Below are positions 17,084 through 26,475 of a stretch of DNA of 64,000 bases, one piece after another. Position 1 is the first letter of the stretch, and every line of letters starts with the position of its first letter. This DNA comes from Paenibacillus silviterrae (GTDB lineage: Bacteria; Bacillota; Bacilli; Paenibacillales; NBRC-103111): the NCBI RefSeq assembly GCF_030167925.1, contig NZ_JASKUT010000001.1, forward strand, positions 3,804,501 to 3,868,500, written 5' to 3'. Under the pieces are notes generated by a model. It saw nothing but the letters and a program-made list of their open reading frames with translations. It searched no databases and was not told where the DNA came from. The position numbers were made by a program, and so were the translations under genes.

Positions 17084-18265
17084 TTAAAAATTCGGCCTCA
17101 GCCGGATGATTTTATCGTCGTCCGCCTTCGGCTGTCCGCGGCCGTCGCGATTGTTCGTCAGAAGGTAAACGGACCCGTCCGGCCCTTCGGCCACCGCCCG
17201 TATTCTGCCGTATTCTCCCTTATAAAGCGGCTCAATGGCATGGACGCCCTTGCCGTCCTCCGTGAGCGTCACCCGCAGCACCTGCGTCCCCCGAAGGTTA
17301 GCCGCCAGCAGGTTGCCCTTCCAGGGCCCTTTCGTCACAAAGGTGATGCCGGAGGGGGCCCAGGTGTCGTCCCCGCTATGCGCGAGCGGCGTCTTGAGCG
17401 GTCCGGGACCGAGCTTCCCGGCATCCGCAGGCTTCACCTGGCTCTCATCGCCTTGGATGAGCGGCCAGCCGTAATTCGCCCCGGGCTCGATGAGGTTGAT
17501 CTCGTCGTGCGCCGTCTGTCCGTGCTCGGTGCTGTAAAGCTGCTTCGTCACCGGATGCCATGCTAGTCCCTGCGGGTTCCGATGCCCTAAGCTGTATACC
17601 GGTGAACCGGGAAACGGATTGTCTTTGGGCACCTGGCCGTCCGGCTGCACACGGAAAATTTTGCCCGCCAGCGAGTCCGGCTGCTGTGCCAGGGAGGGGG
17701 AGGCGGCATCACCGTTCGTGACATATAGCATACCGTCCGGTCCGAACCTTACACGTCCACCGTCATGAATCCGGTTGCCCGGCAGTCCGTCCATAATGAC
17801 ACGGTCGAGTTTGGCGCTGCCCCCTTGTTCGATGAGGCGAACGACCCGATTGACCGGCTTCCCGCCGCTATCTTGGTACGAATGGTACACATAAATATAG
17901 TGGTTTTTGGCAAAATCGGGGTCCAGGGTCAGCCCAAGAACTCCTGCTTCCGCTTCCTTGTAGAGCCCGTCCTCGAAGCGGAACACCGGCTTGTCCGCCA
18001 GCTTGCCCTGATCGATCATGCGCAGTGTCCCGCCGCGCTCCGTGAAGAACAGGCGTCCGTCCGGCGCAAAAGCAAGATCCCAAGGTACCTGTAATCCCGA
18101 TACGAGCACTTCGGCCGTATAGGGGGTCGACTTCGAGCTCGCCGGTGCCTCGGTTTGCTTGCCGGGAGCCGATACGGGAGGAGCCGAAGGCTTGCTCATA
18201 TCGCAGCCGCTCAGCAGCATCGCCCCCGCTAAGCCGAGCAGAGGCCATTTCGTTTTTCCGATCAT
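17084..18265 (-). CDS. PQQ-dependent sugar dehydrogenase-like lipoprotein
   Basis: A 393-residue exported lipoprotein. The signal peptide ends in the lipobox LLSGC (near residue 20), followed by a Ser/Pro/Thr linker. The rest is the six-bladed propeller of the glucose/sorbosone dehydrogenase family: VSGLQVPWDLAFAPDGRLFFTERGG, GVLGLTLDPDF, GRVRFGPDGMLYVTNGD, LGHRNPQGLAWHP and EHGQTAHDEINLIEPGANYG. Relatives oxidise aldoses with PQQ; whether this one is an active enzyme and where PQQ comes from are unknown. I chose the ATG at 18265 because AAGGCGGTG precedes it at good spacing and it starts right at the signal peptide; an ATG at 18301 is possible. Confidence 0.88.
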   Translation of the reverse strand: MIGKTKWPLLGLAGAMLLSGCDMSKPSAPPVSAPGKQTEAPASSKSTPYTAEVLVSGLQVPWDLAFAPDGRLFFTERGGTLRMIDQGKLADKPVFRFEDGLYKEAEAGVLGLTLDPDFAKNHYIYVYHSYQDSGGKPVNRVVRLIEQGGSAKLDRVIMDGLPGNRIHDGGRVRFGPDGMLYVTNGDAASPSLAQQPDSLAGKIFRVQPDGQVPKDNPFPGSPVYSLGHRNPQGLAWHPVTKQLYSTEHGQTAHDEINLIEPGANYGWPLIQGDESQVKPADAGKLGPGPLKTPLAHSGDDTWAPSGITFVTKGPWKGNLLAANLRGTQVLRVTLTEDGKGVHAIEPLYKGEYGRIRAVAEGPDGSVYLLTNNRDGRGQPKADDDKIIRLRPNF

Positions 18266-18340
18266 GGTAGACAGCACCGCCTTATCCCTTTTGCTATCCA
18301 TTATAACCCAAGTCAAAAGCTCTAAGCGAACGAGGGCATA

Positions 18341-18390
18341 GAAAAAGCACAGCTGCACGCTCCGTATACTCGAAGCGTGGCTGTGCTTTC
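18341..18390 (-). terminator. strong terminator downstream of dps
   Basis: AAAGCACAGC and GCTGTGCTTT form a 10-bp stem with an inner CACGCT/AGCGTG stem. On the minus strand it ends in TTTTTC, which suits termination of the dps transcript. Confidence 0.85.
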
Positions 18391-18400
18391 TTCAACCGTC

Positions 18401-18841
18401 TTACTTGCTCAGGAACGATTCCAGCATCCAAACATGCTTCTCCAGCCCGCTGTGGATGGCCAGCAGCATATCGCCGGTCGTTTCATCACCTGTTTCCTCG
18501 GCAATGCTCATTCCCTCACGCAGCTCTTGAATAATGGTCCCGAAATCGTTAACGATCGCCTGGACCATCTGATCCGCGTTCTCGCTGCCGCCGGCCTCCT
18601 GAATGCTCGATTTTGCCAAAATTTCCTTCATCGTCGCCACCGGCTGGCCTCTTAATGCCAGCAGGCGCTCCGCGAGATTATCCACATGCAGGGCAGCCTC
18701 GGTATACAGCTCCTCAAACTTGGTATGCAGGGTAAAAAATTGCGGCCCTTTAATATACCAATGGTAATTATGAAGCTTGATAAACAGCACACTCCAATTG
18801 GCGATCTGGGTGTTCAGTACTTCCGTTAAATTTTTGGACAT
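18401..18841 (-). CDS. dps: Dps-family DNA-protecting ferritin-like protein
   Basis: A 146-residue mini-ferritin that stores iron using hydrogen peroxide and shields DNA in starved or stressed cells. The inter-subunit ferroxidase site is visible: histidines in [14 protein letters not shown] and, farther on, acidic residues in [14 protein letters not shown]. These are the usual H-x(11)-D-x(3)-E type ligands. Length is normal. The ATG at 18841 is preceded by an excellent GGAAGGAGGAG; an in-frame TTG or ATG upstream would overlap it. The gene is monocistronic with a strong terminator. Confidence 0.95.
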   Translation of the reverse strand: MSKNLTEVLNTQIANWSVLFIKLHNYHWYIKGPQFFTLHTKFEELYTEAALHVDNLAERLLALRGQPVATMKEILAKSSIQEAGGSENADQMVQAIVNDFGTIIQELREGMSIAEETGDETTGDMLLAIHSGLEKHVWMLESFLSK

Positions 18842-18974
18842 CGTTTTCGCTCCTCCTTCCAAAACATACAAAACTTATCATTTAACAATAAACCCCATTT
18901 CATGTATGCTTCAATGTGCAAATTACAAAAAAAAGCTGCCATAAGGCTCAGGCCTCGGACAGCTTGCAAATCTT

Positions 18975-21362
18975 CTATGAAGTATGGATGGAAGCCAGTA
19001 TGCCTGCATGGCCCGTTTCCAGATCCTCCATGCCGGGATGCAGCGGGAAACGAACGCAAAATATCGTGCCGACCTCTCCGGTTTGCCAAGTAATCCGCGC
19101 TTGATGCCGCGCTGCGATACTGAAGCAAACGGCGAGCCCAAGCCCCGTGCCTGTTTCCTTCGTAGTAAAGAACGGCGTCCCCAGCTTCTGCAGTACGTTG
19201 GGGTTCATCCCATGTCCCTGATCACGTACCTCCAGCATGGCCCCTTCGCCATCCGAATAAGTAGCCAGCGTTAATGTCCCCCCTGCCTCCATAGCTTCCA
19301 GACCGTTCAGCGCCAAATTCAAAATCATCTGCCTGATTTCCTTTTCATCCAATGCCAGCTGCGGAACGTCTCCAAGCTTCATGGACACGGTTTTTCCCGC
19401 CAGTGTGGCCTCGGCTTGGATCAGCGGAACGATCGCTCCCACAATCCCGTTGAGACTTTGCAGCCTGCGGTCGGTGGTCTTGTTTTTAGCAAGCGCCAAA
19501 AACTCCGTAATAATGCCGTTTGCCCGGTTCAGCTCCTCCACCATGATGTCCAGAATCTCCCGGCCCGGAAGCGTTTTCTTCGCCCGCATCAGCTGAAGGA
19601 AGCCGCGTACAGTCGTCATTGGATTGCGAATTTCATGGGCAATGCCCGCAGCCATCTCTCCGATCATATGCAGCCGGTCCAGACGGGCAATTTCCCGTTC
19701 CAGCTCCACCCGGTCCGTAATATCCGTGATTACCGTGAGTACGCAAGGTTCTCCGAGCGTTTCGATAATTTCCGTGGAAAGCAATCCGACGCGGACTTCT
19801 CCTGCCTTGGTCACATAACTAACCTTCAGATCCTGCACGGTGCCTTCTCCGTCTACCGAATAATGCTGACCTTGGGATTCCTGAGGCTCCACCGTCAGCT
19901 GCAAATCCGCTTTTCCCTGAATAAGCTCCTCGGGGGTATATCCCGTGTGGCGAACCCAGCTTTCGTTCACGTCCAGATAAGAATGGTCGCTCAGCGATTG
20001 AATTCCCATTAAGCTGGGACTTGCTTTAAATATTTTGTAGAACCGTTCCTGCGAATACTGTACGTCGAGCTTCATCCGATTCTGTTCCGAAGTATCCGTC
20101 ACATAAATGCTGGCCCCATGAGCCGTCGGATAGACGCGGACCTCGATCCAGCCCCCCGTCAGAAGCGAATAGAGCTCCTCCTTGACCGGAAGCTGCTCCG
20201 TAATTGATCTTTGTACCAGCTCGAAGGTCCGGCTCTTCTCCTTGGATACGAAGTCCCAAAGCGATCGTCCGTACGCCATATTTAGGCTGACACCAATCTG
20301 CTTCTCGGCAGATCCGTTTAAATAGTGAATGCGCATATTCGCATCGAGTGCATAGAACGCATCCGTGATGCTTTCCAGAATGTCGCTGATCTGATCATAA
20401 GAGCTCTTCAGCTGCTCAGCCATTCTGGAGCGCTCCTGCATCTCCTCCTTCAGCCTGGCATTGGCCTCCTGCAGGTCGCTTGTCCGCTGCGCCACGGCCT
20501 CTTCAAGCCGCATATATTGAAGCTTTCTCTCCGTAATATCTCTTACTGAACATACATAGATGGAACGATCCTCAATACGCGCCTCCCCGAGCTGAACCTC
20601 CGTGGGGAACGTGCTTCCATCCTTGCGCACCGCCTGTTTCTCCGAGATGCGTCCGATTCTTCCGATCAGCGCCTCTTGAGCCTTGACACTTGTGCCGAAC
20701 CATTGCTCGGCATCCGGAAGGAGAACGCTAAGCGGCTTGGTCATCAGCTCCTCCGGCTGGTAGCCCAGCATCGGCTTGATGGCCGGGTTGGCGCTCATGA
20801 TTTTCCCTTCCGCATCCACAACGAGAATGGAATCTACAGAGGTTTCGCCGACAACACGGGCCAATGCCTCCATCTTCCTCAGTTCCCTAGTCGTCTCAAG
20901 AAGCAGAGTGTTCGCCGCTTGCAGCTCCTCCGTCCTGTTAGCAATCAGTTCCTTCTGAGCTTTGAGCCGCTGACGGTCAGCGTACAGCTGCACAAATTGC
21001 TCCACCTTATATTTCAAAGCCGCCGGATGAACTGGCTTGAATACAAAATCAATTGCGCCTACTTCATAGCCGCGCACCGTATGCTCCGTTGCATGACTTA
21101 ACGCCGTGACGAAGATAACGGGAATGTGTTTCGAAAGCTCGCGGGATTTAATCATTTTGACCGTATCGAAGCCATTGAGTCCCGGCATCTGCACATCCAT
21201 CAAAATCAGCGCAAAGTCATCCTTGAGCACAAGCCGCAAAGCTTCCTCTCCGGATCCGGCCGTGACGATGGCATAGTCGGGGGATTGCAGCGTGGAGGTC
21301 ATAGCTAGCAAATTTTCCGGTCGGTCATCGACAATCAACACGTTAACCTGCTTTTGATGCAT
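18975..21362 (-). CDS. REC-PAS histidine kinase with N-terminal receiver
   Basis: A 795-residue cytoplasmic kinase with no membrane segment. The receiver domain comes first (residues 1-125; LIVDDRPENL, LILMDVQMPG with the phosphoacceptor, FVFKPVHP). A coiled coil follows, then three PAS-like domains at about 170-290, 330-450 and 455-570. The HisKA box is GEMAAGIAHEIRNPMTTVRG and the HATPase domain contains NLALNGLEAME and GTGLGLAVC. The HisKA sequence resembles kinases feeding the sporulation phosphorelay, and a spo0M gene lies just upstream, so a link to sporulation is possible but inferred. The ATG at 21362 follows GCAGGAGAA. No partner regulator gene adjoins it. Confidence 0.92.
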   Translation of the reverse strand: MHQKQVNVLIVDDRPENLLAMTSTLQSPDYAIVTAGSGEEALRLVLKDDFALILMDVQMPGLNGFDTVKMIKSRELSKHIPVIFVTALSHATEHTVRGYEVGAIDFVFKPVHPAALKYKVEQFVQLYADRQRLKAQKELIANRTEELQAANTLLLETTRELRKMEALARVVGETSVDSILVVDAEGKIMSANPAIKPMLGYQPEELMTKPLSVLLPDAEQWFGTSVKAQEALIGRIGRISEKQAVRKDGSTFPTEVQLGEARIEDRSIYVCSVRDITERKLQYMRLEEAVAQRTSDLQEANARLKEEMQERSRMAEQLKSSYDQISDILESITDAFYALDANMRIHYLNGSAEKQIGVSLNMAYGRSLWDFVSKEKSRTFELVQRSITEQLPVKEELYSLLTGGWIEVRVYPTAHGASIYVTDTSEQNRMKLDVQYSQERFYKIFKASPSLMGIQSLSDHSYLDVNESWVRHTGYTPEELIQGKADLQLTVEPQESQGQHYSVDGEGTVQDLKVSYVTKAGEVRVGLLSTEIIETLGEPCVLTVITDITDRVELEREIARLDRLHMIGEMAAGIAHEIRNPMTTVRGFLQLMRAKKTLPGREILDIMVEELNRANGIITEFLALAKNKTTDRRLQSLNGIVGAIVPLIQAEATLAGKTVSMKLGDVPQLALDEKEIRQMILNLALNGLEAMEAGGTLTLATYSDGEGAMLEVRDQGHGMNPNVLQKLGTPFFTTKETGTGLGLAVCFSIAARHQARITWQTGEVGTIFCVRFPLHPGMEDLETGHAGILASIHTS

Positions 21363-21456
21363 TGCAATTCTCCTGCTTCCCGGTGAAAGTTTAAGTAAGA
21401 TACTCTTCTGTATTCGATACAGCCCGTTCAATTCCTGCCTTTCCATAACGAAACAA

Positions 21457-21490
21457 GCCCCCGTTCTTTTTCTAAGAAAAGAACAGAGGC
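21457..21490 (-). terminator. probable terminator of spo0M
   Basis: GTTCTTTT and AAAAGAAC form a hairpin extended by GCCTC/GGGGC, followed on the minus strand by TTGTTT. The U-tract is weak, so some readthrough into the kinase gene is possible. Confidence 0.5.
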
Positions 21491-21506
21491 CTGTCAATGT
21501 TATGCT

Positions 21507-22280
21507 TTAGATATAACGTGCAATCAGCTGCTCCAGTCGATCGGCCGCCTCGTAGGCCCCGTGGCGAAGCTCGCTGCCCGGTATAGTAAACCGGATAAAG
21601 CTCTCGTCCATCTCCATCGCTTCCGCGAAAATCCCCCTGAGCCCTCGTGCCTTGCGGTCAATCTGCATATACAGCTCAAGGTCATCCCCGCGCGGGAAGA
21701 AGAGCACTTCCAGCTCGTCAAGCGAGCCCCGAAACTTGCTGGTCGGCACGAACTCGAACTCTTGGACGAACGGCAAGCCCATACCGAGCCGCGGAGCATA
21801 CTCGTTCGTCACCTCGCGCAATCGAAAGCCCAGCACATCGAGCGCATCCAGAATCACTTGCATGGAGTCGCTGGCTCGTACCTCCATGTAATCCCGATCC
21901 GTCGGGTCAAGGGCCATTTTGATATCAAGCCCTGTTTCAAGCCATACCCTCGTGCTGCGGTACGATACCGGGGTACGATCAGGAACCGGCACAGCGAACG
22001 GAATTTCTCTCGTTTCATTCGGCTTCAGAACAAATCCCTCTGTAATGAGGTATTTGGCTACCTCCGCCTCCTTCGTTACCTTGGTATCGTTCTCTTCCTT
22101 GATATAATGCGTCTTAATGTATAAGTAAATATTATCGATCTGCTGCTCCAGCTGGCCTCCGCGAATCGCAACTACACCGCGAAGCTCCTCTCCGATGACG
22201 ACCTCCACCGACTCCAATCGGGTATCCACCGTTGCCGAGCCGATGCCGACGCTAGCCATCATTTTTTTAAAGAAAGACAT
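21507..22280 (-). CDS. spo0M: sporulation-control protein Spo0M
   Basis: A 257-residue soluble protein of the SpoOM (arrestin-like) family, matching the length of Bacillus subtilis Spo0M, which influences sporulation and cell-envelope behaviour. It starts MSFFKKMMASVGIGSATVDT, a conserved beginning for this family. It keeps the two-lobed beta-sandwich pattern (VEVVIGEELRGVVAIRGG and later VLFFPRGDDLELYMQIDRKA). The ATG at 22280 follows GAGGGGGAATT at good spacing. It is transcribed toward the REC-PAS kinase gene. Confidence 0.93.
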   Translation of the reverse strand: MSFFKKMMASVGIGSATVDTRLESVEVVIGEELRGVVAIRGGQLEQQIDNIYLYIKTHYIKEENDTKVTKEAEVAKYLITEGFVLKPNETREIPFAVPVPDRTPVSYRSTRVWLETGLDIKMALDPTDRDYMEVRASDSMQVILDALDVLGFRLREVTNEYAPRLGMGLPFVQEFEFVPTSKFRGSLDELEVLFFPRGDDLELYMQIDRKARGLRGIFAEAMEMDESFIRFTIPGSELRHGAYEAADRLEQLIARYI

Positions 22281-22355
22281 TTGGAATTCCCCCTCGATTG
22301 ATAAGCATCCCATGATGCCGATTGATTTACAATACGGAACGGGTCATACGAGGTT

Positions 22356-23030
22356 TCAATCTCGAAATTTCTTAAGATAACGATAGCCCTTTCGCACCAT
22401 GTTCAGCACCTTGCCCGGAACCGGTAGATTATGAAACACCGGAAAATAAAAGGTGTCGTAGGCCTTCTTGAGATCGTCCCACATGCTGCACGGCTCCGGC
22501 TTCAAAAAATCGGATACATCCACCACCATACCCCGGCCGTCCTTCAGCATCACATTCTTTCCATGGACATCGTGAGGATTCAGTCCCTTGGACCTGGCGT
22601 AATCAAGCGCCATGTCGATATCGGCGATCACCTGCCGAGGAATATAAATGCCCCGCCGGATGCAATCATACAGGGTAACCCCCGTTAAGCGCCGCAGAAC
22701 CAGATAATTGTTCCCATAGTACAGGCATTCGGAAAAAGCGGGATGCTTCCCCAGTCTCCGATACACATCCGCTTCCTCTTCCAGTCCCGGGCGGCCGGGG
22801 GCGTACATTTTGACCACCCGGTCAGGGTAGTCGGGATGCATCGCTACCGCGGCGTAATTCCCCGCACCAAGGAGCTTCCATGGCTTTGGCAGGTAATGCA
22901 CCTCCACCGGGTCGTGCGGATCCTCGCTCTCCACGTGAAATTCGGGAATCAGGCCCTGCTCGATCAGTTGAATATATGTTTGGATCCCGTCCTCCTCGGA
23001 CGGTTCCTGCCAGTCTTGTTTATCCGCCAT
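22356..23030 (-). CDS. small serine/threonine kinase-like protein (YrzF type)
   Basis: A 224-residue protein with a reduced protein-kinase fold. The glycine loop is GAGNYAAVA near residue 55, the likely ATP lysine is in RVVKMYAPG, the catalytic loop is NPHDVHGKNVMLKD, and the metal-binding DFG equivalent is VVDVSDF. This is the arrangement of YrzF/YbdM-like short kinases of Bacilli. Whether it phosphorylates proteins or small molecules is unknown. Its start overlaps the last 11 bases of the SMP-30 gene, so the two are translationally linked. Confidence 0.8.
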   Translation of the reverse strand: MADKQDWQEPSEEDGIQTYIQLIEQGLIPEFHVESEDPHDPVEVHYLPKPWKLLGAGNYAAVAMHPDYPDRVVKMYAPGRPGLEEEADVYRRLGKHPAFSECLYYGNNYLVLRRLTGVTLYDCIRRGIYIPRQVIADIDMALDYARSKGLNPHDVHGKNVMLKDGRGMVVDVSDFLKPEPCSMWDDLKKAYDTFYFPVFHNLPVPGKVLNMVRKGYRYLKKFRD

Positions 23031-23904
23031 AAAAGCTTGTTGCTCTTCCCTTCACACCCGGCCGAATACGGAACAAACCACCTGCATGGGGCTGCTCGGC
23101 AAGCTCCTGCTCGGATAAGCCGATCCGGGCGGTTGTAATATACAGCTCGTCATCATTGTCGCCGCCGAACGTGCAGGAGGTGACACGGGCGACCGGCAGC
23201 CTGATTTGACCAATGCGCTCGCCCGTCGCCGGGTTCCATCGGGATACCTGCCAGCCGTCCCACTGCGCGACCCAAAGCATGCCTTCGGCATCGACGGTCA
23301 TGCCATCTGGGAAACCCTCTCCTTCCGGAATCGTGAACAACGTGCGGCCGTTCGAAATAACTCCTGTGGAGAGCTCGAAGTCGAAGGCGCTCACCTTGCG
23401 GGTAGGGGAGTCAATGTAGTACATGATCCGGTCATCGGGACTCCAACCCATTCCATTGGAGGTGGTGACACCGGAGATTTTCTTGTGCAGTGTTCCGTCC
23501 GGCTCCAAGCAATAGAGCGACCCCCGGGGCGCTTCCTCTTTCATATCCATCGTCCCTGCCCAGAATCGGCCCGCACTGTCGCATTTACCGTCGTTGAAGC
23601 GGTTGCCCGGCTGATCCTGCTCCGGATCGACGAGGAATCGGACCTGCTCGGTTTCCAAGTCCAGTAAGTGAAGACCGTTCTGCATGGCCAGTACCAGACC
23701 GCCCTCTTTACGAGGCACCGCAGCGCCTACCAGTTGTTCCAGCTGAATCGTGCGATTGCTGCGAAGCTTCGGGTTGTAGAGGTGCACCCTTTTGCCGATA
23801 ATGTCTACCCAATATAGTAAGCCTTGCCGATGGTCCCATGCCGGGCCTTCGCCAAGCGTCGCTTGTTCGTCATGGAGAAGTTCAAGTCCAGGCTCTGCTA
23901 TCAC
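23020..23904 (-). CDS. SMP-30/gluconolactonase family hydrolase
   Basis: A 294-residue six-bladed propeller enzyme. The metal-binding residues of the family are in ATLGEGPAWDHRQ (glutamate), NRFNDGKCDSAGRFWAGTMD (asparagine) and DDRIMYYIDSPTRKV (aspartate); GFPDGMTVDAEGMLWVAQW is another typical block. Relatives hydrolyse sugar lactones such as gluconolactone with a divalent metal. The start is a GTG at 23904 preceded by AGGAGGTAGC. It overlaps the kinase-like gene by 11 bases and is probably the first gene of a two-gene unit. Confidence 0.92.
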   Translation of the reverse strand: MIAEPGLELLHDEQATLGEGPAWDHRQGLLYWVDIIGKRVHLYNPKLRSNRTIQLEQLVGAAVPRKEGGLVLAMQNGLHLLDLETEQVRFLVDPEQDQPGNRFNDGKCDSAGRFWAGTMDMKEEAPRGSLYCLEPDGTLHKKISGVTTSNGMGWSPDDRIMYYIDSPTRKVSAFDFELSTGVISNGRTLFTIPEGEGFPDGMTVDAEGMLWVAQWDGWQVSRWNPATGERIGQIRLPVARVTSCTFGGDNDDELYITTARIGLSEQELAEQPHAGGLFRIRPGVKGRATSFYGG

Positions 23905-23973
23905 AATCGCTACCTCCTCAGATTCGTTCCATTCCTTACCATTGTAGCATAGGCCTTCTGCCTTGTGGCAATG

Positions 23974-24021
23974 AAAAAAGACTCGGGACGCCCTGATGTA
24001 CTAAGGACGACCGGAGTCTTT
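23974..24021 (-). terminator. terminator of the 88-aa gene
   Basis: On the minus strand AAAGACTCCGG pairs with a CCGAGTCTTT arm and ends in a run of six T, directly after the stop at 24025. Confidence 0.8.
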
Positions 24022-24024
24022 CGG

Positions 24025-24291
24025 TTACTCTTTCATCGGCTCGATGGCGCTCAAGTCATTCTCATCGTTTGCCAGCTGTTCGGCTGCTAATTGAACGGCC
24101 TCCGAATTGCCTTGATCGAGTGCCTGGCTTACAGCCTTCTCGGCCCGATCCACAGCGGCATCCGCTTGGCGAAGCATCTGTCGGGATGGATGCGACTGTG
24201 CCTGCGTTACGGCATTATGCGCTGTTGCTACAGAATTTTGAGCCTGCGAGATGGGATTCTGCGACTGAAGACTGGAATCTTGAGTAGTCAT
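24025..24291 (-). CDS. small Gln/Ala-rich helical protein, 88 aa
   Basis: I do not recognise a named family. The 88-residue soluble protein is rich in Gln, Ser and Ala and largely predicted helical, with heptad-like spacing (QADAAVDRAEKAVSQALDQG). The C-terminus is acidic. Such small proteins are common in spore-formers and some are spore or stress proteins, but nothing here proves that. An AAGGAGGG ribosome binding site lies upstream, slightly far from the ATG, and a clear terminator follows. It is monocistronic. Confidence 0.7.
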   Translation of the reverse strand: MTTQDSSLQSQNPISQAQNSVATAHNAVTQAQSHPSRQMLRQADAAVDRAEKAVSQALDQGNSEAVQLAAEQLANDENDLSAIEPMKE

Positions 24292-24362
24292 GGCGGCTCC
24301 ACGCCCTCCTTCCTTGATAAGGATCGAAGTTAATGTGGGGTAAAATCAGCCATTTTATGCGG

Positions 24363-25355
24363 CTATTCCAAGATGCGCTTCACCTTCACGATTCGATTCG
24401 TCCAATTGCTGTCCAATTCGGTTACCGTGACGCCGATCCCTACACGGAAGGTATGCAGCATCAAATTGTCTCCTAGGTACATGGATACGTGGCCTATCTG
24501 CTCGGTGCCGGATTTATTTTTCCGCTGGGGTGTCGTGAAGAAGATCAGATCGCCCTTGCGAAGCTCCGATAGCTTGATGTCGCTGCCTATGCGGCTTTGC
24601 TGGCGGGAATCCCGGGGTAAAGTATAGCCCTCCTGCGCAAATATATGCTTCAGGAAAGACGAGCAGTCGAACGTCGCGGTTTGCTTCGTGGAAGCTCCGA
24701 ATTCGTAAGGTGCTCCTAGGTAGCGGAGGCCCTCCGCAATGATCGCATCCGCCTTCTGCTCCCACGCCGGACGATCCGCTGCACGCCGGTAAGCTGCGGC
24801 AGAGGCCGGAATAAAGCCTGTCTGTCCGTCCATAGAGATCTGCAGCCAATCTGCGTTCTCCTCTTTCGTTACGCTGACGTGAGTGCCTGCGGGAATGATA
24901 CCGAGCTTCGCCGCAGCCGCGTCGGGCTTAGCCAGCCACATGGCAGCCTTCGTAAGTGTGGCCGGGTTTGGAATATAGGAGACACTTTTCGCGTTGTTGA
25001 TAGGGATATCCGAGATCGGATCATCTTCGCCGGCAGCCGCATTCGCGATGGTTGCCGTCTTGGTGGCGTCGTTCCATGTGACCTGGTAGCCTAGCGTTTC
25101 AGCAAGCAGCCGGATCGGTATGTAGGTTGTGCCTTTATAGTTCAAGCTGGCGGGAAGCTTCTCCGCGCCGTCCTTATAACCTTCCGTAGATTCGAAGGTG
25201 CGGTCGTTTACCTTCCAACTAAAGGGGACTACGTTCACCTGCAGCTGCAGAAGCTCAGCGGCCATGGAGAAAGGCGCGATAAGTGAGGCGGCAACAACGC
25301 CTGCGGTAATCGTAACGGGGAGCAGCCAATGTTTTTTTGCGCGAGTACGAGTCAT
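24363..25355 (-). CDS. NlpC/P60 cell-wall endopeptidase with copper-amine-oxidase-N-like and SH3 domains
   Basis: A 330-residue exported wall hydrolase. A signal peptide (residues 1-32) is followed by a copper-amine-oxidase-N-like domain (about 35-105; YIPIRLLAETLGYQVTWNDA) found in many Paenibacillus surface proteins. An SH3-like domain follows (about 140-190; LGIIPAGTHVSVTKEENADW). The NlpC/P60 catalytic domain is at about 205-330: catalytic Cys in ATFDCSSFLKHIF, His in EQIGHVSMYLGD and the third residue His in LMLHTF. It cleaves gamma-D-Glu-type peptide bonds in peptidoglycan by family precedent. It is monocistronic. Confidence 0.93.
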   Translation of the reverse strand: MTRTRAKKHWLLPVTITAGVVAASLIAPFSMAAELLQLQVNVVPFSWKVNDRTFESTEGYKDGAEKLPASLNYKGTTYIPIRLLAETLGYQVTWNDATKTATIANAAAGEDDPISDIPINNAKSVSYIPNPATLTKAAMWLAKPDAAAAKLGIIPAGTHVSVTKEENADWLQISMDGQTGFIPASAAAYRRAADRPAWEQKADAIIAEGLRYLGAPYEFGASTKQTATFDCSSFLKHIFAQEGYTLPRDSRQQSRIGSDIKLSELRKGDLIFFTTPQRKNKSGTEQIGHVSMYLGDNLMLHTFRVGIGVTVTELDSNWTNRIVKVKRILE

Positions 25356-25390
25356 GTTGAAATTGATCCTCCTGTTGAATGGACCCGGAC

Positions 25391-26354
25391 GGGCAATTCG
25401 TGATCCCGCTTACCCGGGCCGGTCATCCTGATGCTATAAGGTTCGCAAGGGAGGCTTGGTTTGGAGGGAGGGTCTTTGAAAGGGAGCCGGGTGCTGGGGA
25501 GTATTGGGGTTTGGCGATCTCGTTTGAACCTTATCCCCATTGCTCAGAACACGGTTAGTAACAAACTTTCTTGAATGCCGTCTGTGCCGCCATCAAGCCT
25601 CCCTACTGACAGGTTCCGTCTTTGAAGGAAGCAAAACCGACCTTACCAAATGGTTCACTGCACTAGCTCTGGTTTCCTCCGACATGGGGACTTCGGCCCT
25701 ACGACTGAGCCAGATCATCTGTGTAACCTACAAAACAGCCTGGACCATGCTGCAAAAAATTCGCTATGCCATTGGTTCCGCTGACATGGAGAACCTCCTG
25801 CTGGGCATCGTGCAAGTAAATGCGGCTGTTTATAACCGGCCTTTGAACGCTTCGTTTCAGGCTTCCCCCACAGAGCATCCTTTCTTTGTCGGAACCGGAA
25901 GCTCTGCAACCGCACCTGATGGCACGGACTATGTCAAAATGAAGCTGATTTCCAAGAAGCATATTCAGAATCGAATCGTTCACCGTGATGCGATTAAGGC
26001 CTTCACACAGAATGAAATCAGCTCCGCAGCCACGGCTGTAACCTGCGTAACCCAAAGGTATAGCTCCGCCAGGCTTGTCCCGCTGCTTCAGCTGGCCGGT
26101 CGCGCAAGCCGATGGATGAACCGTACCTTCAAGGGCCTCGGTCGCAAGCATCTGCAGGTCTATCTTGACGAATTTTGTTATCGAATCAACCATTCCAAGG
26201 ATGGGGCATCTGTGTTGTCTTCGTTAACACACCTGTGCATGAACATGCCTCGTTATACCTACAGGCAGCTGATTAGCTTCTGCTCTTGAGCATCCCCCCT
26301 TCTCTAGAAGGGAGGAGGCATTAAACTCCGTGCACCATGGGGCAATTCGTGATC
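25391..26354. mobile_element. decayed IS1595-family element bounded by a 15-bp direct repeat
   Basis: The sequence GGGCAATTCGTGATC occurs at 25391-25405 and again at 26340-26354, with a degraded IS1595-type transposase frame between them. Neither flank shows longer similarity. IS1595 members usually make 8-bp target duplications, so a 15-bp repeat may instead be an attachment-like or recombination scar. No terminal inverted repeats were found by eye. Confidence 0.5.
25520..26289 (+). pseudogene. IS1595-family (ISXO2-like) transposase remnant
   Basis: From 25540 an open frame of 249 codons (TTG start) matches the ISXO2-like transposase core: CRHQASLLTGSVFEG, LTKWFTALALVSSDMGTSAL, YKTAWTMLQKIRYAIG and, near the end, WMNRTFKGLGRKHLQVYLDE. 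The N-terminal zinc ribbon is broken: YPHC (first knuckle, with Cys changed to Tyr) is in another frame at 25532-25543, and an in-frame stop precedes 25528. The block that should carry the first catalytic acidic residues (VEVDEtyvGG in active members) reads GIVQVNAAVYNRP, so transposase activity is very unlikely. It is probably a fossil whose frame happens to remain open. Confidence 0.75.
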
Positions 26355-26475
26355 AGAGAATGAGCGGAAGGGGAATTCTGAGTCCCATCGGGCTCTTGAC
26401 GGCCGATTACTGAGCCACAGGGATAGGGGCCAAAAGCGGCGGTCTACCGCATGACCAAGCATCATCACCGTTCCC

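Noticed and set aside
24025..24291. Small acid-soluble spore protein
   Set aside because: The 88-residue Gln/Ala-rich protein lacks the alpha/beta SASP motifs and a clear gamma-type repeat, so only a hypothetical label is justified.
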